Shown here piece after piece: positions 26,530 through 36,360 of a stretch of DNA of 64,000 bases. Position numbers and translations under genes: made by a program. The notes beneath the pieces are model-generated. The model was not told where the DNA came from, searched no databases, and saw only the letters and a list, made by a program, of their open reading frames with translations. This DNA comes from JADLFV01 sp964471555 (GTDB lineage Bacteria; Planctomycetota; Phycisphaerae; Phycisphaerales; Phycisphaeraceae): positions 1 through 64,000 of the forward strand of contig CAYYGM010000001.1 in the NCBI GenBank assembly GCA_964471555.1. Direction: 5' to 3'. Position 1 is the first letter of the stretch; every line of letters starts with the position of its first letter.

Positions 26530-28013
26530 GCCTCTGCTCCCTTCGATTCCATGCGGATCGGAGAACCGGCGGGAACATCGGCGTACAGGCGATCATATAA
26601 CTGCTGATATTGATCGGCGCGATGACGAATGGTATCCGCCAGCCTTTGTCGCTTCACCCGCACGATCCTGGCGGCAGCGCGGCTGATTCGGCTGCCGAAC
26701 GGCCGCAGGACGCCGCGCGTGCCGGACCATTCCTGGTCGTTGAGCACCTGCACCGGCAGCGGTTCGAACATCGCCCCGATCAACTGCTGGAACACCGCAG
26801 CTTTGCTCGCGCCACCGCTGAGCACGATGGCATCGATGACACCCCGTGATACCACGGCTTCGAAAACCCGGTGCAGTTCGCAAACCATGGCCAGTGCAAT
26901 CGCTCGCAGAAGATCAGCGTGATGGGTGGTCAGATTCAGCCCGAAGAACACGCCGCTGCCCAGTTGCTGGGGCCAGATGATGTTGGGCATGTTGAACCAC
27001 GGCAGAGCAAGCAGTCCCTCCGGCGGCAAATGCGCGGCCTGGAAGATGTCGCTCGCCATTGACAGCGCCCGTTGCTGCTGGGGGTGGACCAACTGCGACA
27101 GCGCCCAATCCCACGTCACGTTGCCGGTCAACAGTGGTTGAATCACCAGCCAGTCATGATTGACCGGCGAGGGGATGACGAACTGGAAGGGCGATGACCA
27201 CTTTGAATCACGAGGCATCCGGTAGTTGCCGACCCATGCGGTTCCCAGTGAACATTGCAGTGGACATCGGGACAAATGGCTGGCAGCCATGAAGCCCGCC
27301 TCGTGGTCCATGTAGGGCCCCACCACCTCGATTCCGCTGGGGATGCCCAGTTCTTTCGCGGCCGCGGCGGTCAAGGTCGATGCGCCATCGCCTTGACGTA
27401 ACGCAGCAACCTGATCGATGGATACCCCGACGCGCTTGAGCGGTGCAGCGGCCAGTCGGTGATGCTGAACGTCATAGCAACCAATCTGGTGAGCGTTACA
27501 TGCGTCCTGCTGCCACTTGCCGGTCAAACGGTGATAGATCAACTCACCCGCACCGACGTACATTCGGCCCGGGCCCAGCAGGTCGGGGTAAGTCTGCTTC
27601 AACCAGAGCATGCGGGCCAGGCCCCATCCGGGTTCATCGCGCCACGCCAGTCGCCGCCAGCTTTGCACCGAGCGTCCCCGGGTGATGCGGCTGAGAAAAG
27701 GAAGAAATCGCATATCGTTCCAGAGGAACATGGGTGTGTGTGTTCGTCCGCCGTCACGATCCACCACCACAGCGCTGCCGCCCTGAGCTGCCAACCCCAA
27801 CCCCGATACGCGGTCCCTGGCGTTCAATTGTCCGACAACATCCCGCACCGCGCGGCGCACCGCCGACCAGAGTTGAGCCGGCTTCTGCTCGCGGGCGNNN
27901 NNNNNNNGGCGAGAGGACGAACAGCCCAGCATGCGGCCCGACGACCGGGCGTAGGCGGCCGCTTTCAGCACCGTGGTGCCGACGTCAATCCCAATGTACA
28001 CCTGACGGGACAT
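26526..28013 (-). CDS. FGGY-family carbohydrate kinase (contains assembly gap)
   Basis: A sugar kinase of the ribulokinase/fuculokinase/xylulokinase group, about 495 residues as assembled. N-terminal phosphate loop GIDVGTTVLKAAAYA; GLGLAAQGGSAVVVD; FLWNDMR; C-terminal adenosine motif VLSGGASKAAVFQQLIG. The ten Ns at 27898-27907 fall after residue 35, in the N-terminal domain, and the frame happens to agree on both sides. It should phosphorylate the ketose made by the isomerase encoded next. It begins 22 bases after the aldolase gene. Confidence 0.88.
   Translation of the reverse strand: MSRQVYIGIDVGTTVLKAAAYARSSGRMLGCSSSRXXXXAREQKPAQLWSAVRRAVRDVVGQLNARDRVSGLGLAAQGGSAVVVDRDGGRTHTPMFLWNDMRFLPFLSRITRGRSVQSWRRLAWRDEPGWGLARMLWLKQTYPDLLGPGRMYVGAGELIYHRLTGKWQQDACNAHQIGCYDVQHHRLAAAPLKRVGVSIDQVAALRQGDGASTLTAAAAKELGIPSGIEVVGPYMDHEAGFMAASHLSRCPLQCSLGTAWVGNYRMPRDSKWSSPFQFVIPSPVNHDWLVIQPLLTGNVTWDWALSQLVHPQQQRALSMASDIFQAAHLPPEGLLALPWFNMPNIIWPQQLGSGVFFGLNLTTHHADLLRAIALAMVCELHRVFEAVVSRGVIDAIVLSGGASKAAVFQQLIGAMFEPLPVQVLNDQEWSGTRGVLRPFGSRISRAAARIVRVKRQRLADTIRHRADQYQQLYDRLYADVPAGSPIRMESKGAEA
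27898..27907. other. Assembly gap (10 N)
   Basis: Ten unknown bases inside the FGGY kinase gene; a placeholder of unknown true length. Confidence 0.95.
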
Positions 28014-28035
28014 GTATCACCTCGATGTCCGTTCT

Positions 28036-28881
28036 TCATGCCCGTGACACAGCGTCAACCAGGTTGTGGCGGGCCGCTGCTTCCGCGGCGCTGGTTCCAT
28101 GCCAGACCACATCGCACAGTGCAGCCTGGAACCGATCGGGATGAGGCACCTGAATGGCGTTGCGGCCGAACACCACACCACCAGCCCCGGCTTTCACTTC
28201 CGACTCGGCCAGGGCCAGGGCGGCTTCCTGCGTCGGCAACTTCTCCGCACCTAACCCCAGCACCGGCACGGGACAGGTGCGGGTGACGTCCTGAAAATGC
28301 TCGGTATTGAAGGTCTTGATCGCGTCGGCGCCCAACTCCGCGACGATGCGGCAGCCCATCCGCACGTTCTCATGCAATTGATGCGGGGTCATCTCCAGGT
28401 GTCCCGTGGGGAAATACTCACCCACCACCGGAACGCCCAGGCGGTGACACGCATTGACCAGCCGGCAGAAGATCTCGACGTTGGCGGCGTCGCGCCGCTC
28501 GCTGCCGGTCTGCAGAGTCAGTGAAACCAGCGCGATGTCCATTCCTTCGCGCAGGGCGTCTTCAACGTCATAGGCGGGGACGCTGTGGGCTTCACGATAT
28601 GCCCAGCCGAAGCAATAGACCGTGTTGAAGTTCAGGCGCACCATCGCCAGCGGTCCGCGCCCGTCGGTAAACACCTCGCTGCAATGGCGGATCATCCCCG
28701 GCGCCAGCAGGACGGCATCGACCTGGGGGTTGATTTTTGACGCGGTGGCCGGCAGATCTTCCATGCCCGGGATCGGCCCGTCGAACATACCGTGGTCGAT
28801 GGCCACCACCACCGCCCGTCCCCTGCTCATCAATCTTGACAAACGTAACTGTCGCCCATCCATCGGTCTGCTCGCTTTCAT
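28036..28881 (-). CDS. Class I aldolase of the DeoC/LacD/LsrF family
   Basis: About 281 residues. A Schiff-base aldolase TIM barrel: AVVVAIDHGMFDGP on strand 1, the lysine in LGADAIKTFNT, and the phosphate-binding end GAGGVVFGRNAIQ, all as in archaeal-type fructose-bisphosphate aldolase and LsrF. It would split the phosphorylated sugar made by the neighbouring isomerase and kinase. Start is uncertain: ATG 28881 (MKASRPMDG) was chosen, but ATG 28932 immediately follows the HEAT-gene stop and would add 17 residues. An LsrK/LsrF-like role in AI-2 breakdown is a less likely alternative, because LsrG is absent. Confidence 0.87.
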   Translation of the reverse strand: MKASRPMDGRQLRLSRLMSRGRAVVVAIDHGMFDGPIPGMEDLPATASKINPQVDAVLLAPGMIRHCSEVFTDGRGPLAMVRLNFNTVYCFGWAYREAHSVPAYDVEDALREGMDIALVSLTLQTGSERRDAANVEIFCRLVNACHRLGVPVVGEYFPTGHLEMTPHQLHENVRMGCRIVAELGADAIKTFNTEHFQDVTRTCPVPVLGLGAEKLPTQEAALALAESEVKAGAGGVVFGRNAIQVPHPDRFQAALCDVVWHGTSAAEAAARHNLVDAVSRA

Positions 28882-28932
28882 TGCCAGGTGCTGAATATTG
28901 TCATAAGCGGTGCGGGAACGGCCGCACTCCAT

Positions 28933-30747
28933 TCAATCCAAAGGTTCAAGGAAATAACCAGTCGGGCGCTCCACCACGGGGTCCAATGGCGGCAGCGACT
29001 CGCCGGTGAGTTGTGTGATCGCCCAGTGACAAGCCGCCTTGATCGGCACCGGCGTGCCCTTTTCCGTGCGGAACCAGCGCAAGGCATCCAAGGCCTGGTC
29101 CACTTTCATACGCTGCAGACTGATCGCTGCGAATCGCCTGACGGGAATCGCCTCCGGGTCAAACGGATTGTCATCGGAAAGCCGATCGATCAGCAGTTCA
29201 GCCAGTTCCGGTTCGCTTTGGTTCTCATAAATTTTTCCCAAGGCATAGACCGCGGCGCCTCGGGTGGTGCCGTCGAACGCGCAGTGTTTGGGGATGTATT
29301 TTCGCAACAGCTCGTCAGCGGGTCGGTAGCGATGCTCTCCGATGGCCATGAACAGTTGCGTGGTTTCGTTGCTGACATCCAGGAACACTTCGGGTTGCTG
29401 AATCACTTCAGATGCGCGATCGGTCAGCAACTGAGCCTGGGCCAGTATGGCCGGCAGCGTGGTTTCCAGTGACAGCAAGCGCAGCGCGGACGCCGACGCC
29501 AGGCGCACTTCGGGACGATCATGGTTGAGCAACGCGATCAGACGATCGGCTGTATCTTCCATATCCACTGCCCCGGCAATCAATGCTGCCTGCTCCAGCG
29601 AGCGCCAATCGTCATCGTTCAGGTGCTCACGTGTTACCTGGCGCACCTGTTCACGCAGGTCAACGTTCTGGTCAAAACGAATCAGGCTGTCGCGCACGAT
29701 GGTGCGCACTGCAATACTCGGATCGCCCATGTGCTCGGACAACACGGCCAGGGAATTGGCATCAGCCTGCGTTGATAAGGCACGCGCGATCTGGAGGCGC
29801 ACGTTCGGGTCGTCAGCCGAAGCCAGCGATACAAAACGCTGGGATACGGCAACAGGGTCACGATCGTTGAGCACCGCCAGGGCGGCCGCCGCCACGGTGG
29901 GCTCTGTGTCGAGAGCCAGTTGCGCCAACAAGCTCGTCACCGCATCACCAGTCTGACAGGTGAGCAAACGCACCGCCAACAGTCTTTCGGTTGGACTGCC
30001 ACTGTTTGCAAGTGCTTCAGCCATCGGCGGCAAGCCATCGGCGGCCACTCTGCCCAGGGCGTCCGCGGCCACCAGGCGCAGCGCGGCTGTTCGCCCATGA
30101 TCCATGACAATCGCTGACAAAGCGTCCTTCGCTTCCGTGGCGCCGGTTTGACCGAGACTGCGCATGGCCGACATGGCCCGGGCCGGGGCTTGATCAACAG
30201 ATGCCAGATGTTTCATCCAAACAGCGCGGGCTGGTTCGTAATTCCACCTTGCGAGCGCTTCATCCACCAGGCGGGCCATATCAAGGCCCACATTGCCGGG
30301 ATCTTCTGACGCCGCCAGCAATGCACCGGCAGCATCACGATCATCAAAAGTCACCAGCGCCTGCGCCGCGGCAAGACGCACGTGCCGGTTTGGATCGTTC
30401 TGCAACAGCTCAACCAGCAACGGCAACAATCCTTCGGGAGCGGCTGCACCTCGCTGGTGCAGATCGCGGAAGGACATGATGGCGTTCATCCGCAGATCGA
30501 ACTCCGGCCGCTTCAACGCTTGAAGCCACAGCGGCGCATAGCGCGGATCCACCTGCAATTCGTGCACCGCATCCGCCAGCACGGGATCGCGCAACATCGG
30601 CAGATCGATCACGCCGCCGTCGGCCGGCCGCAATGGTCCACTGGCCGCAAGCGATGTGCCATGAAAATGAAAACAAGAGAGACAGAACGCGCAAACCAGA
30701 AGCCGGCGCCAGCGTGCAATGTGTTTATCCGACAACAAGAGTGCCAT
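28933..30747 (-). CDS. Exported HEAT-repeat protein
   Basis: A 604-residue protein with a signal peptide (start ATG at 30747, MALLLSDKHIARWRR, cleavage near SLAASG) and some twelve HEAT-type helical pairs: DPNRHVRLAAAQALVTFDD, DPNVRLQIARALSTQAD, DPSIAVRTIVRDSLIRFD, RPEVRLASASALRLLSLE, IPVRRFAAISLQRM. No catalytic motif. It sits between an ABC-2 permease and the sugar enzymes, so it may be an extracytoplasmic scaffold for the export or uptake machinery. Not closely similar to the HEAT protein at 17.8-19.7 kb. Confidence 0.83.
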   Translation of the reverse strand: MALLLSDKHIARWRRLLVCAFCLSCFHFHGTSLAASGPLRPADGGVIDLPMLRDPVLADAVHELQVDPRYAPLWLQALKRPEFDLRMNAIMSFRDLHQRGAAAPEGLLPLLVELLQNDPNRHVRLAAAQALVTFDDRDAAGALLAASEDPGNVGLDMARLVDEALARWNYEPARAVWMKHLASVDQAPARAMSAMRSLGQTGATEAKDALSAIVMDHGRTAALRLVAADALGRVAADGLPPMAEALANSGSPTERLLAVRLLTCQTGDAVTSLLAQLALDTEPTVAAAALAVLNDRDPVAVSQRFVSLASADDPNVRLQIARALSTQADANSLAVLSEHMGDPSIAVRTIVRDSLIRFDQNVDLREQVRQVTREHLNDDDWRSLEQAALIAGAVDMEDTADRLIALLNHDRPEVRLASASALRLLSLETTLPAILAQAQLLTDRASEVIQQPEVFLDVSNETTQLFMAIGEHRYRPADELLRKYIPKHCAFDGTTRGAAVYALGKIYENQSEPELAELLIDRLSDDNPFDPEAIPVRRFAAISLQRMKVDQALDALRWFRTEKGTPVPIKAACHWAITQLTGESLPPLDPVVERPTGYFLEPLD

Positions 30748-30767
30748 CAGACTGCGATTCCTGGTTA

Positions 30768-32444
30768 CTAGCGAGGCTTCGTCAAACGCCAAACCTGAAA
30801 CACCAACACCGAGAGACACCACGCACAAAGCAAACCCACGATGATCCAATTGGCGGGCACAAGGTTGTAATTACGAAAACCCGGGGCCTCGATGAGGGTC
30901 AAGGCCGCGGCCAGCGGATTGATCAGCAGCACCTTCTGCACCAGTTCGTGGCTGAACGGCGCATTTTCACCCAGCCAGAACAGAAGCGTTCCCCCGCACA
31001 ACGCGATGAGCAGGGCATACGACGTGGCGGTGGCCGCGGCGGTGTTGGCAAAGAGACTGCTGACCGCCATCGACAGCAGCAATGCCAGCAAGGCGATCAA
31101 CATCAGGGTCACCAGCACATAGGAAGCGATCTGCCACTGCCCCGGATCGATGTAGATCAACATGGCATAAGCGGGCAACGTCGCCAGCAGGACCAGCACC
31201 AGGGTGACGGTGACGCTCAGGAGCTTGCCGGCCACGATCGTCCAGGCGCTCATGGGCGTGGTTTGCAGCAACTGCCAGCCGCGGCTTTCAATCTCTCCAC
31301 TGATCAGGCCCGCCGCCAGACTGGGCGTCAGCAGCAGGATCAGGCACACCTGCAGCAGCACCATGATGCCGCCCATGGCCGCCACGCCTTCGGACTTCGA
31401 AGCCGTGGCTGCCGCCAGCATCAGCAGCAGTGAAACAATCAGACAGGCAGCGATGAGCCTCATCATCCAATTGCTTCGCCCAAAGCGTCGGCTGCGTTGT
31501 TCCTTGACCATCACCGGGTTGGTCCATCGGCCGATCATGCCGCTGCGCCGCTGGGGATCGAAGAACCACAGGTACATGACGCGGCGGAACAGTTGCACAC
31601 TGCGAGAACGTTCGTCGGTGACCTGGCCCGCGGCGCGTGCACGGTCGAGGATGTGCATGTTCATGCGGGCGCAGGTCCAGAAGGTCAGCGCGAAGATGCT
31701 CAGAAGTGCCAGGACGCAGAATCGCGCCGTGACGCTGCCGGTTGTCGCCAGGCCGCTTGAACCGACATTCGTATCCCCGAGCACTTCCGCCATGGCGGGA
31801 ATGGGTGAGATGCTGCGCAGCCAATCCAGGGCCGAGGCCATGCCGGTGCTGATCCACACCTGTCCGCCCAGGAACTTGTACGGCCCGAGGGTCACCACCG
31901 ACAGCAGCAGGATAACGCCGTAGGTCAAGCGCAGGGCCGAGTCGGTGCTGGTGGCATAGGTGCTGATGAGCAAGCCGAGCGCAGCATATTGAATGGTCAG
32001 CAGGATGAGCACCAGGTACAAGAGGCCCATCTTGTTCAGTGCGACGCCGCCCATGGCAAAACAGGCCGCCGCGGCCGGGCAGGACAGCAGCACCAGCAGG
32101 AACACGAAGCCGAGCACCCCCACCAGTTTGCCGACCACGATAGACCAGGGGCGCAGCGGCGAATTGAGCAGCAGCGCCAACGTGCCCTGCACTTTTTCAC
32201 GGACGATGGTGGTGGCGGGAAACACCGGGGCCAGCAGGATCAACCCCACCATCAGGCCGTAGCCGAACACCCGTTGCACCTCGCGTGCCGCAGCGCCGTC
32301 CAGATCAACCTTGGCCCCGGCCGGCCAGCGCACGCCGATCAAAACGCCCAGTGCGATCACCATGGTTGCCTGCAGCGCCCATGCCTGCCGCGTGCGCAGG
32401 GTGGTCATCAGTTCACGTCTGATGATGGGCCCGATCGTGCTCAT
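30768..32444 (-). CDS. ABC-2 type permease (GldF/NosY-like, two homologous halves)
   Basis: A 558-residue membrane protein with about twelve helices in two halves. Each begins with the ABC-2 opening: IIRRELMTTLRTRQAW at the N-terminus and NPVMVKEQRSRRFG in the middle. Both halves contain VREKVQGTLALLLNSPLRPW or ISGEIESRGWQLLQTTPMSAW, the conserved coupling-helix region. No ATP-binding partner is encoded in this operon, so the ATPase must come from elsewhere. Its ATG overlaps the stop of the 805-residue protein as ATGA, an arrangement like the gliding-type GldF-GldG pair. Confidence 0.86.
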   Translation of the reverse strand: MSTIGPIIRRELMTTLRTRQAWALQATMVIALGVLIGVRWPAGAKVDLDGAAAREVQRVFGYGLMVGLILLAPVFPATTIVREKVQGTLALLLNSPLRPWSIVVGKLVGVLGFVFLLVLLSCPAAAACFAMGGVALNKMGLLYLVLILLTIQYAALGLLISTYATSTDSALRLTYGVILLLSVVTLGPYKFLGGQVWISTGMASALDWLRSISPIPAMAEVLGDTNVGSSGLATTGSVTARFCVLALLSIFALTFWTCARMNMHILDRARAAGQVTDERSRSVQLFRRVMYLWFFDPQRRSGMIGRWTNPVMVKEQRSRRFGRSNWMMRLIAACLIVSLLLMLAAATASKSEGVAAMGGIMVLLQVCLILLLTPSLAAGLISGEIESRGWQLLQTTPMSAWTIVAGKLLSVTVTLVLVLLATLPAYAMLIYIDPGQWQIASYVLVTLMLIALLALLLSMAVSSLFANTAAATATSYALLIALCGGTLLFWLGENAPFSHELVQKVLLINPLAAALTLIEAPGFRNYNLVPANWIIVGLLCAWCLSVLVFQVWRLTKPR

Positions 32445-34858
32445 GGGGCAACTCCGGAAACGGACAGACTCATCTGTTCGATGGTCCAGCCGCGGCTCTT
32501 GCTGGTATTGCTGAACGCTCCCACCTGAATGCCCACCACCACGCTGCCGTCGCTTTGCATCCTGGGCGCCTCATCGCCTTTCAATTCAACCACGACTCGT
32601 CCCAGGGGATTGTCGCCGGCATGGGAACGATGCAGTTGACCCGCATCCAGCGTGACGACTTCATATCCTCGCCCTGGCGCACGCAGATCGAGCGTCAATG
32701 TCGCCGATTCGATATTCAGCGGCAGCAGGGCGGGCGGCAGTTCGAAACGCATCAGCACCAGCATGGGTTCGTGCAGATCAGTGACCCACTGGCGGGTGTC
32801 AACGTTATAAATGTGGGCGGGTGACGTTTCGTCCGCTACCTGGCCGCGATACGACGACATGGCCAGCAGCGGTGCGGGGATCGTGACGCGCCGGCCGGGA
32901 GTCGGCTTCTCGTAGCTCAGGGGGATCGCCCAAAGCGATTCATGGCGATTGACCGTTTCCGCCGTGTAACTGAGACCTTTCAGCGATTCGGTCCGGCGCC
33001 AGACCAGCAGCGACGGCTGATCGGGAAACGAAGTCCCGCTCAACAGTTGACGATAAACCTCCTGTCGCGCCATCTGCTCCTGATTCAGCATGGCGCTGGC
33101 GATGAACTGTCCGGGTTCGAGGATGTCCTGCTCCCCAGCGGTGAATCGCTGCCCGTTGTCCATTCGGATCGCCATGTTGCCGGTGGGCGTTGCGATCAGT
33201 GGATCGAGCATGGAATCTGCGTCATCCCAAGGCAATTGACCCGAAATCCCCTTTTCATCGAACCGGATCAGAACACGCGGGGCAGCCGGCTGAGCAATGG
33301 TGTTGTTGACTCGAATAGAAATCGCAGCGCCCGAAGGCATCTGCAGATTCTCGAAACGCACATGGTCGGGATCGGTCCACACCATGCGAAGCAAGCCCGT
33401 TCCCTGGGCCGCAAGGTCGGGCAGTGCAACGCCGCCCTGGTCCAGTTCGATGATGCCGGTACGCGATGAATCAGCCGGCGCGGTATAGATGCTGGCCAGG
33501 CCGCTGACCTGTTCGTAGGGCTGGCTGGCTGACACCTGCACCAGTTCCGTGGAAGCCAGGGTGGTCGGCGTGCTGCTCTGTTTCGCCAGACCCGTCCAGA
33601 TCAGGACCAGCGATGCCATCACCGCGCCCCCGGCACTGATCGCGCCGAGATACTCCAGCTTGCCGGTGCGCGAAAGCCAGAACCCCATACTCAGGATCAC
33701 CATCGCCAGCGCCGCCAGCACGCCCAACACCGGCGTGCGGCCGAGAATCTGATAAGCGATCTGCTCTCGGACATAGCCTTTGATGGCTTGCTGGGGATCA
33801 ACCGTGCCGCGCGAACGATCGGTGTCACGACGCACAAACCAGTCCAGGCCCTGGAGGGCATCGGTTATGCCGTGCTGCTCGTCAAGCCAGCCACGCGCAT
33901 CGAGTGTGGTGATCAGCAATTGGCCTTTGCCGATCTGTTTCTGCATGGCTGCGGGGTAGCCGTTGATGCGATGCGTCACCGAGAAGCTCGGGGCCAGGAT
34001 TCGCAGGAATTTGACCGGGTAATCGAGATGTTGTGCCCGCTTAAGATTCAGGCCGTCGATGGTGAAATCGGTCAGCGCCACCTGATCGACCACAGCAACG
34101 TCCCAATCTTCGCCCAGTAGCGCCGCGGGCCACTGCAGATCACTGCGATCAAGCATGATCCAGATTCGTCCCCCGTTGAGCAGCCACTGGCGCAGGGCGT
34201 CGAGGCGTAGCGGGTCGAGGTCGAGGCTGTGGCGGGCGATCAGCAAAGCATTGAGCGCACCGTATGCGGCAGCCATCGGAGGCGCGTCAGCGGGCGACAG
34301 CGTGGCGCTGGTGGTGTTCAGGCTGGCGGACTGCCGAAGCAGCATGAGCAATTCACCGGCCTCATCAGCCTCGGAGTCGGCCAGGATCGCGCTGTTGAAT
34401 CCAGCTTCGTGTTTGAGCAGCGTGCCGCGGCGCGGCGGGGCAGCGCGTTCGCGGCCGTCGATCATCTCGATCAATCGGCTTTCAACGCCCAGCGTCCTTG
34501 CCTGCTTGTCCGCATCCGTCGGAAACAATGGCGTGTAGATCAAGCGGCGGCTTTGCGGCGGCAGCCACAGCCGATTGCAGAACTCCATCTTCCCTTCATG
34601 CTGAAAACCAGCAGCCAGCAGGAGCTGCGCTTCACTGCTGCGTGGGTTATCCACCAGGTTGCACACCACGCCCCATTGACCGGTTTCGTAGTACTTGAGA
34701 CCACTGGCCCGGTTGGCGATCTGAATGCCCGGTGTCGGCGCTTCCTGCCCAGCAGCCCACAGCACGACATTCAGGATGACGAAGCAGCCGAGCAGGATGC
34801 GACACAGCAGCCGTGAAACAACCCGCGGTTTCGAGTTGGCAGGCGCCGAGCGACTCAT
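32441..34858 (-). CDS. Large membrane-anchored protein paired with ABC-2 permease (function unknown)
   Basis: An 805-residue protein. An N-terminal helix (about 17-37, LLCRILLGCFVILNVVLWAAG) exports the chain. A soluble domain follows that has Rossmann-like features (LLNGGRIWIMLDRSDLQWP, GKGQLLITTLDARGW), reminiscent of GldG/DUF4350-type domains. Two helices near 385-435 (VLGVLAALAMVILSMGFWL; AGGAVMASLVLIWTGLA) lead into a long beta-rich C-terminal region. I do not recognise the exact family. ATG at 34858 overlaps the BNR-gene stop as TAATG. The partner permease gene overlaps its end, so the two probably form one complex. Confidence 0.75.
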   Translation of the reverse strand: MSRSAPANSKPRVVSRLLCRILLGCFVILNVVLWAAGQEAPTPGIQIANRASGLKYYETGQWGVVCNLVDNPRSSEAQLLLAAGFQHEGKMEFCNRLWLPPQSRRLIYTPLFPTDADKQARTLGVESRLIEMIDGRERAAPPRRGTLLKHEAGFNSAILADSEADEAGELLMLLRQSASLNTTSATLSPADAPPMAAAYGALNALLIARHSLDLDPLRLDALRQWLLNGGRIWIMLDRSDLQWPAALLGEDWDVAVVDQVALTDFTIDGLNLKRAQHLDYPVKFLRILAPSFSVTHRINGYPAAMQKQIGKGQLLITTLDARGWLDEQHGITDALQGLDWFVRRDTDRSRGTVDPQQAIKGYVREQIAYQILGRTPVLGVLAALAMVILSMGFWLSRTGKLEYLGAISAGGAVMASLVLIWTGLAKQSSTPTTLASTELVQVSASQPYEQVSGLASIYTAPADSSRTGIIELDQGGVALPDLAAQGTGLLRMVWTDPDHVRFENLQMPSGAAISIRVNNTIAQPAAPRVLIRFDEKGISGQLPWDDADSMLDPLIATPTGNMAIRMDNGQRFTAGEQDILEPGQFIASAMLNQEQMARQEVYRQLLSGTSFPDQPSLLVWRRTESLKGLSYTAETVNRHESLWAIPLSYEKPTPGRRVTIPAPLLAMSSYRGQVADETSPAHIYNVDTRQWVTDLHEPMLVLMRFELPPALLPLNIESATLTLDLRAPGRGYEVVTLDAGQLHRSHAGDNPLGRVVVELKGDEAPRMQSDGSVVVGIQVGAFSNTSKSRGWTIEQMSLSVSGVAP

Positions 34859-36360
34859 TACTTTCCTTCGTTGCCGGCATTCGCCGCGGCGTCGATCCCC
34901 TGGGCGAAGTCCTCCGTGGTGACCAGACGCCAGGTCTGCCCGCTGTCGGCTGACATCAACAGGGCCATGTAGTGGTTTTCCGCTTCACCCGTGCCGTATG
35001 CCTGCTGATCGCTGCGATAGCCGTAGGACAGAAACAGCCGGCCATGACGATCGATCGCCAGGTTCTGATAGTAGATCGAGTACCCATCCAGCGGCGGAAC
35101 GACCATCAGCCGCGAGTATTCATCCCAGGGCCGGCCGGGCGCTTTGCGCTGATACGCCAGGCCGCCGAAGTAGGTGTCGGTGAACCAGGGCTGCGTGCCT
35201 TTGAACCACTGCCTGAACACGGTGTGCAGCGCGTCGTCAGCGCCGCAGACGAAGGAGACGTAAGTCTGGCGTCCCCGATCCGTATCGTGCTCGATCCAGC
35301 CGTGCTTGAGACTGGGCGCCGGCTCGGACATGTGGGCGGTGGAATACGGCTCGAGTGAATGGCTGTACATGAAGTTCTCACCATGCGATCCGGTGAGCGT
35401 GTGCAGGTAACCCTGTCTGTCGATGACGATGCCGGGGGTGTTGTGGCCGTCGTTGGGCGGATAACCGTAGCCGACGAACGAGCGATCGCTCAGGGTGTGA
35501 GTTTGCGGATCGTACGTGGCGACGAAGGTTGGCACGCCGGGGACGTAGTCGGTGTCAGTGGTCTCCGCCCAGACGATATAGGTCTTGTCCGGCCCGGAGA
35601 CGGCGAAGCTGGGGTTGCCGGTCTGGCGCGTCATGATGAGAGCGTGATCCGTGACGCGCAGCGGATCGCCCAGCACGAGTCGGCCATCCAGTTTGCGCGG
35701 CTGAAACAGATCGAGGTAATTGTGCGCCGTCCACTTGCCCAACGGGTTATCCGCCCGTTTGCTGAGCGTGGCCAGCAGCGGCGGCCGGGTCAGCGTGTTA
35801 CGACCGACACGCTGCTCGATGTTGGCAAACCCGATCGGGCGCGACATCGGCGGCTCATCTTTGGGCAGCTCGTACACCTGGAAACTGGCGCCATAGTCCG
35901 GAGAATACAGCAGCAGCTCCCGCTCGCCGCCGTCGGTCAGCTTGATGCGCAGCAGCGTGTACAGATGATCATCCGCGTCGAAGACGATCTCCGCCCCGAA
36001 CGTGCCGCCGCCGTAGTGGAACTGAGCGAAAGCCGGATACGCCGCACGGATGGCAGCCACGAAGTCCAGTTTGACCCATCGGCCGTCGCGCAGCGTTTCG
36101 ATGTAGCCGGTTTCGTGCGGATCGACGGTGCGGCTGCGCAGATAAGGACGGTTGAACGAATCGAAAGCCGGCACGTTGACGACATAATCCGGTGCATACC
36201 CCAGAGCTGCTTCATGCTGATGAGGCTGCTCGACGATGGGCAGTTCGACGGGCTGGCCCCAGACAGGCACAGGTGTCAGCGCGGTCGCCAGAATGGCCGC
36301 CCCCACGAGCACAACGGCATAGAAAGAGGCGGAGTCCAACGTGTGACGATTGAGGGACAT
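34858..36360 (-). CDS. BNR_4-type repeat protein, secreted (possible polysaccharide lyase/sialidase-like propeller)
   Basis: A 500-residue exported protein. ATG at 36360 has GGAG seven bases upstream; the signal peptide spans about 10-37 and ends VPVWGQP. The fold is a seven-bladed propeller of the BNR_4 group, recognised by DGHNTPGIVIDRQGYLHTLT, GSHGENFMYSHS and QNLAIDRHGRLFLSYGYR. The same family includes ulvan lyases of PL24/PL25. Those enzymes use His and Tyr/Arg on the propeller; candidates occur here (DGHN, SHGENFMYS), but activity is not proven. It opens the sugar operon, which fits a role in attacking the polysaccharide that supplies it. Confidence 0.8.
   Translation of the reverse strand: MSLNRHTLDSASFYAVVLVGAAILATALTPVPVWGQPVELPIVEQPHQHEAALGYAPDYVVNVPAFDSFNRPYLRSRTVDPHETGYIETLRDGRWVKLDFVAAIRAAYPAFAQFHYGGGTFGAEIVFDADDHLYTLLRIKLTDGGERELLLYSPDYGASFQVYELPKDEPPMSRPIGFANIEQRVGRNTLTRPPLLATLSKRADNPLGKWTAHNYLDLFQPRKLDGRLVLGDPLRVTDHALIMTRQTGNPSFAVSGPDKTYIVWAETTDTDYVPGVPTFVATYDPQTHTLSDRSFVGYGYPPNDGHNTPGIVIDRQGYLHTLTGSHGENFMYSHSLEPYSTAHMSEPAPSLKHGWIEHDTDRGRQTYVSFVCGADDALHTVFRQWFKGTQPWFTDTYFGGLAYQRKAPGRPWDEYSRLMVVPPLDGYSIYYQNLAIDRHGRLFLSYGYRSDQQAYGTGEAENHYMALLMSADSGQTWRLVTTEDFAQGIDAAANAGNEGK

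Noticed and set aside
28036..28881. LsrK/LsrF-type AI-2 degradation module
   Set aside because: The kinase and aldolase families fit loosely, but the LsrG and Lsr transporter genes are missing and an arabinose/fucose-type isomerase is present, pointing to a sugar pathway.
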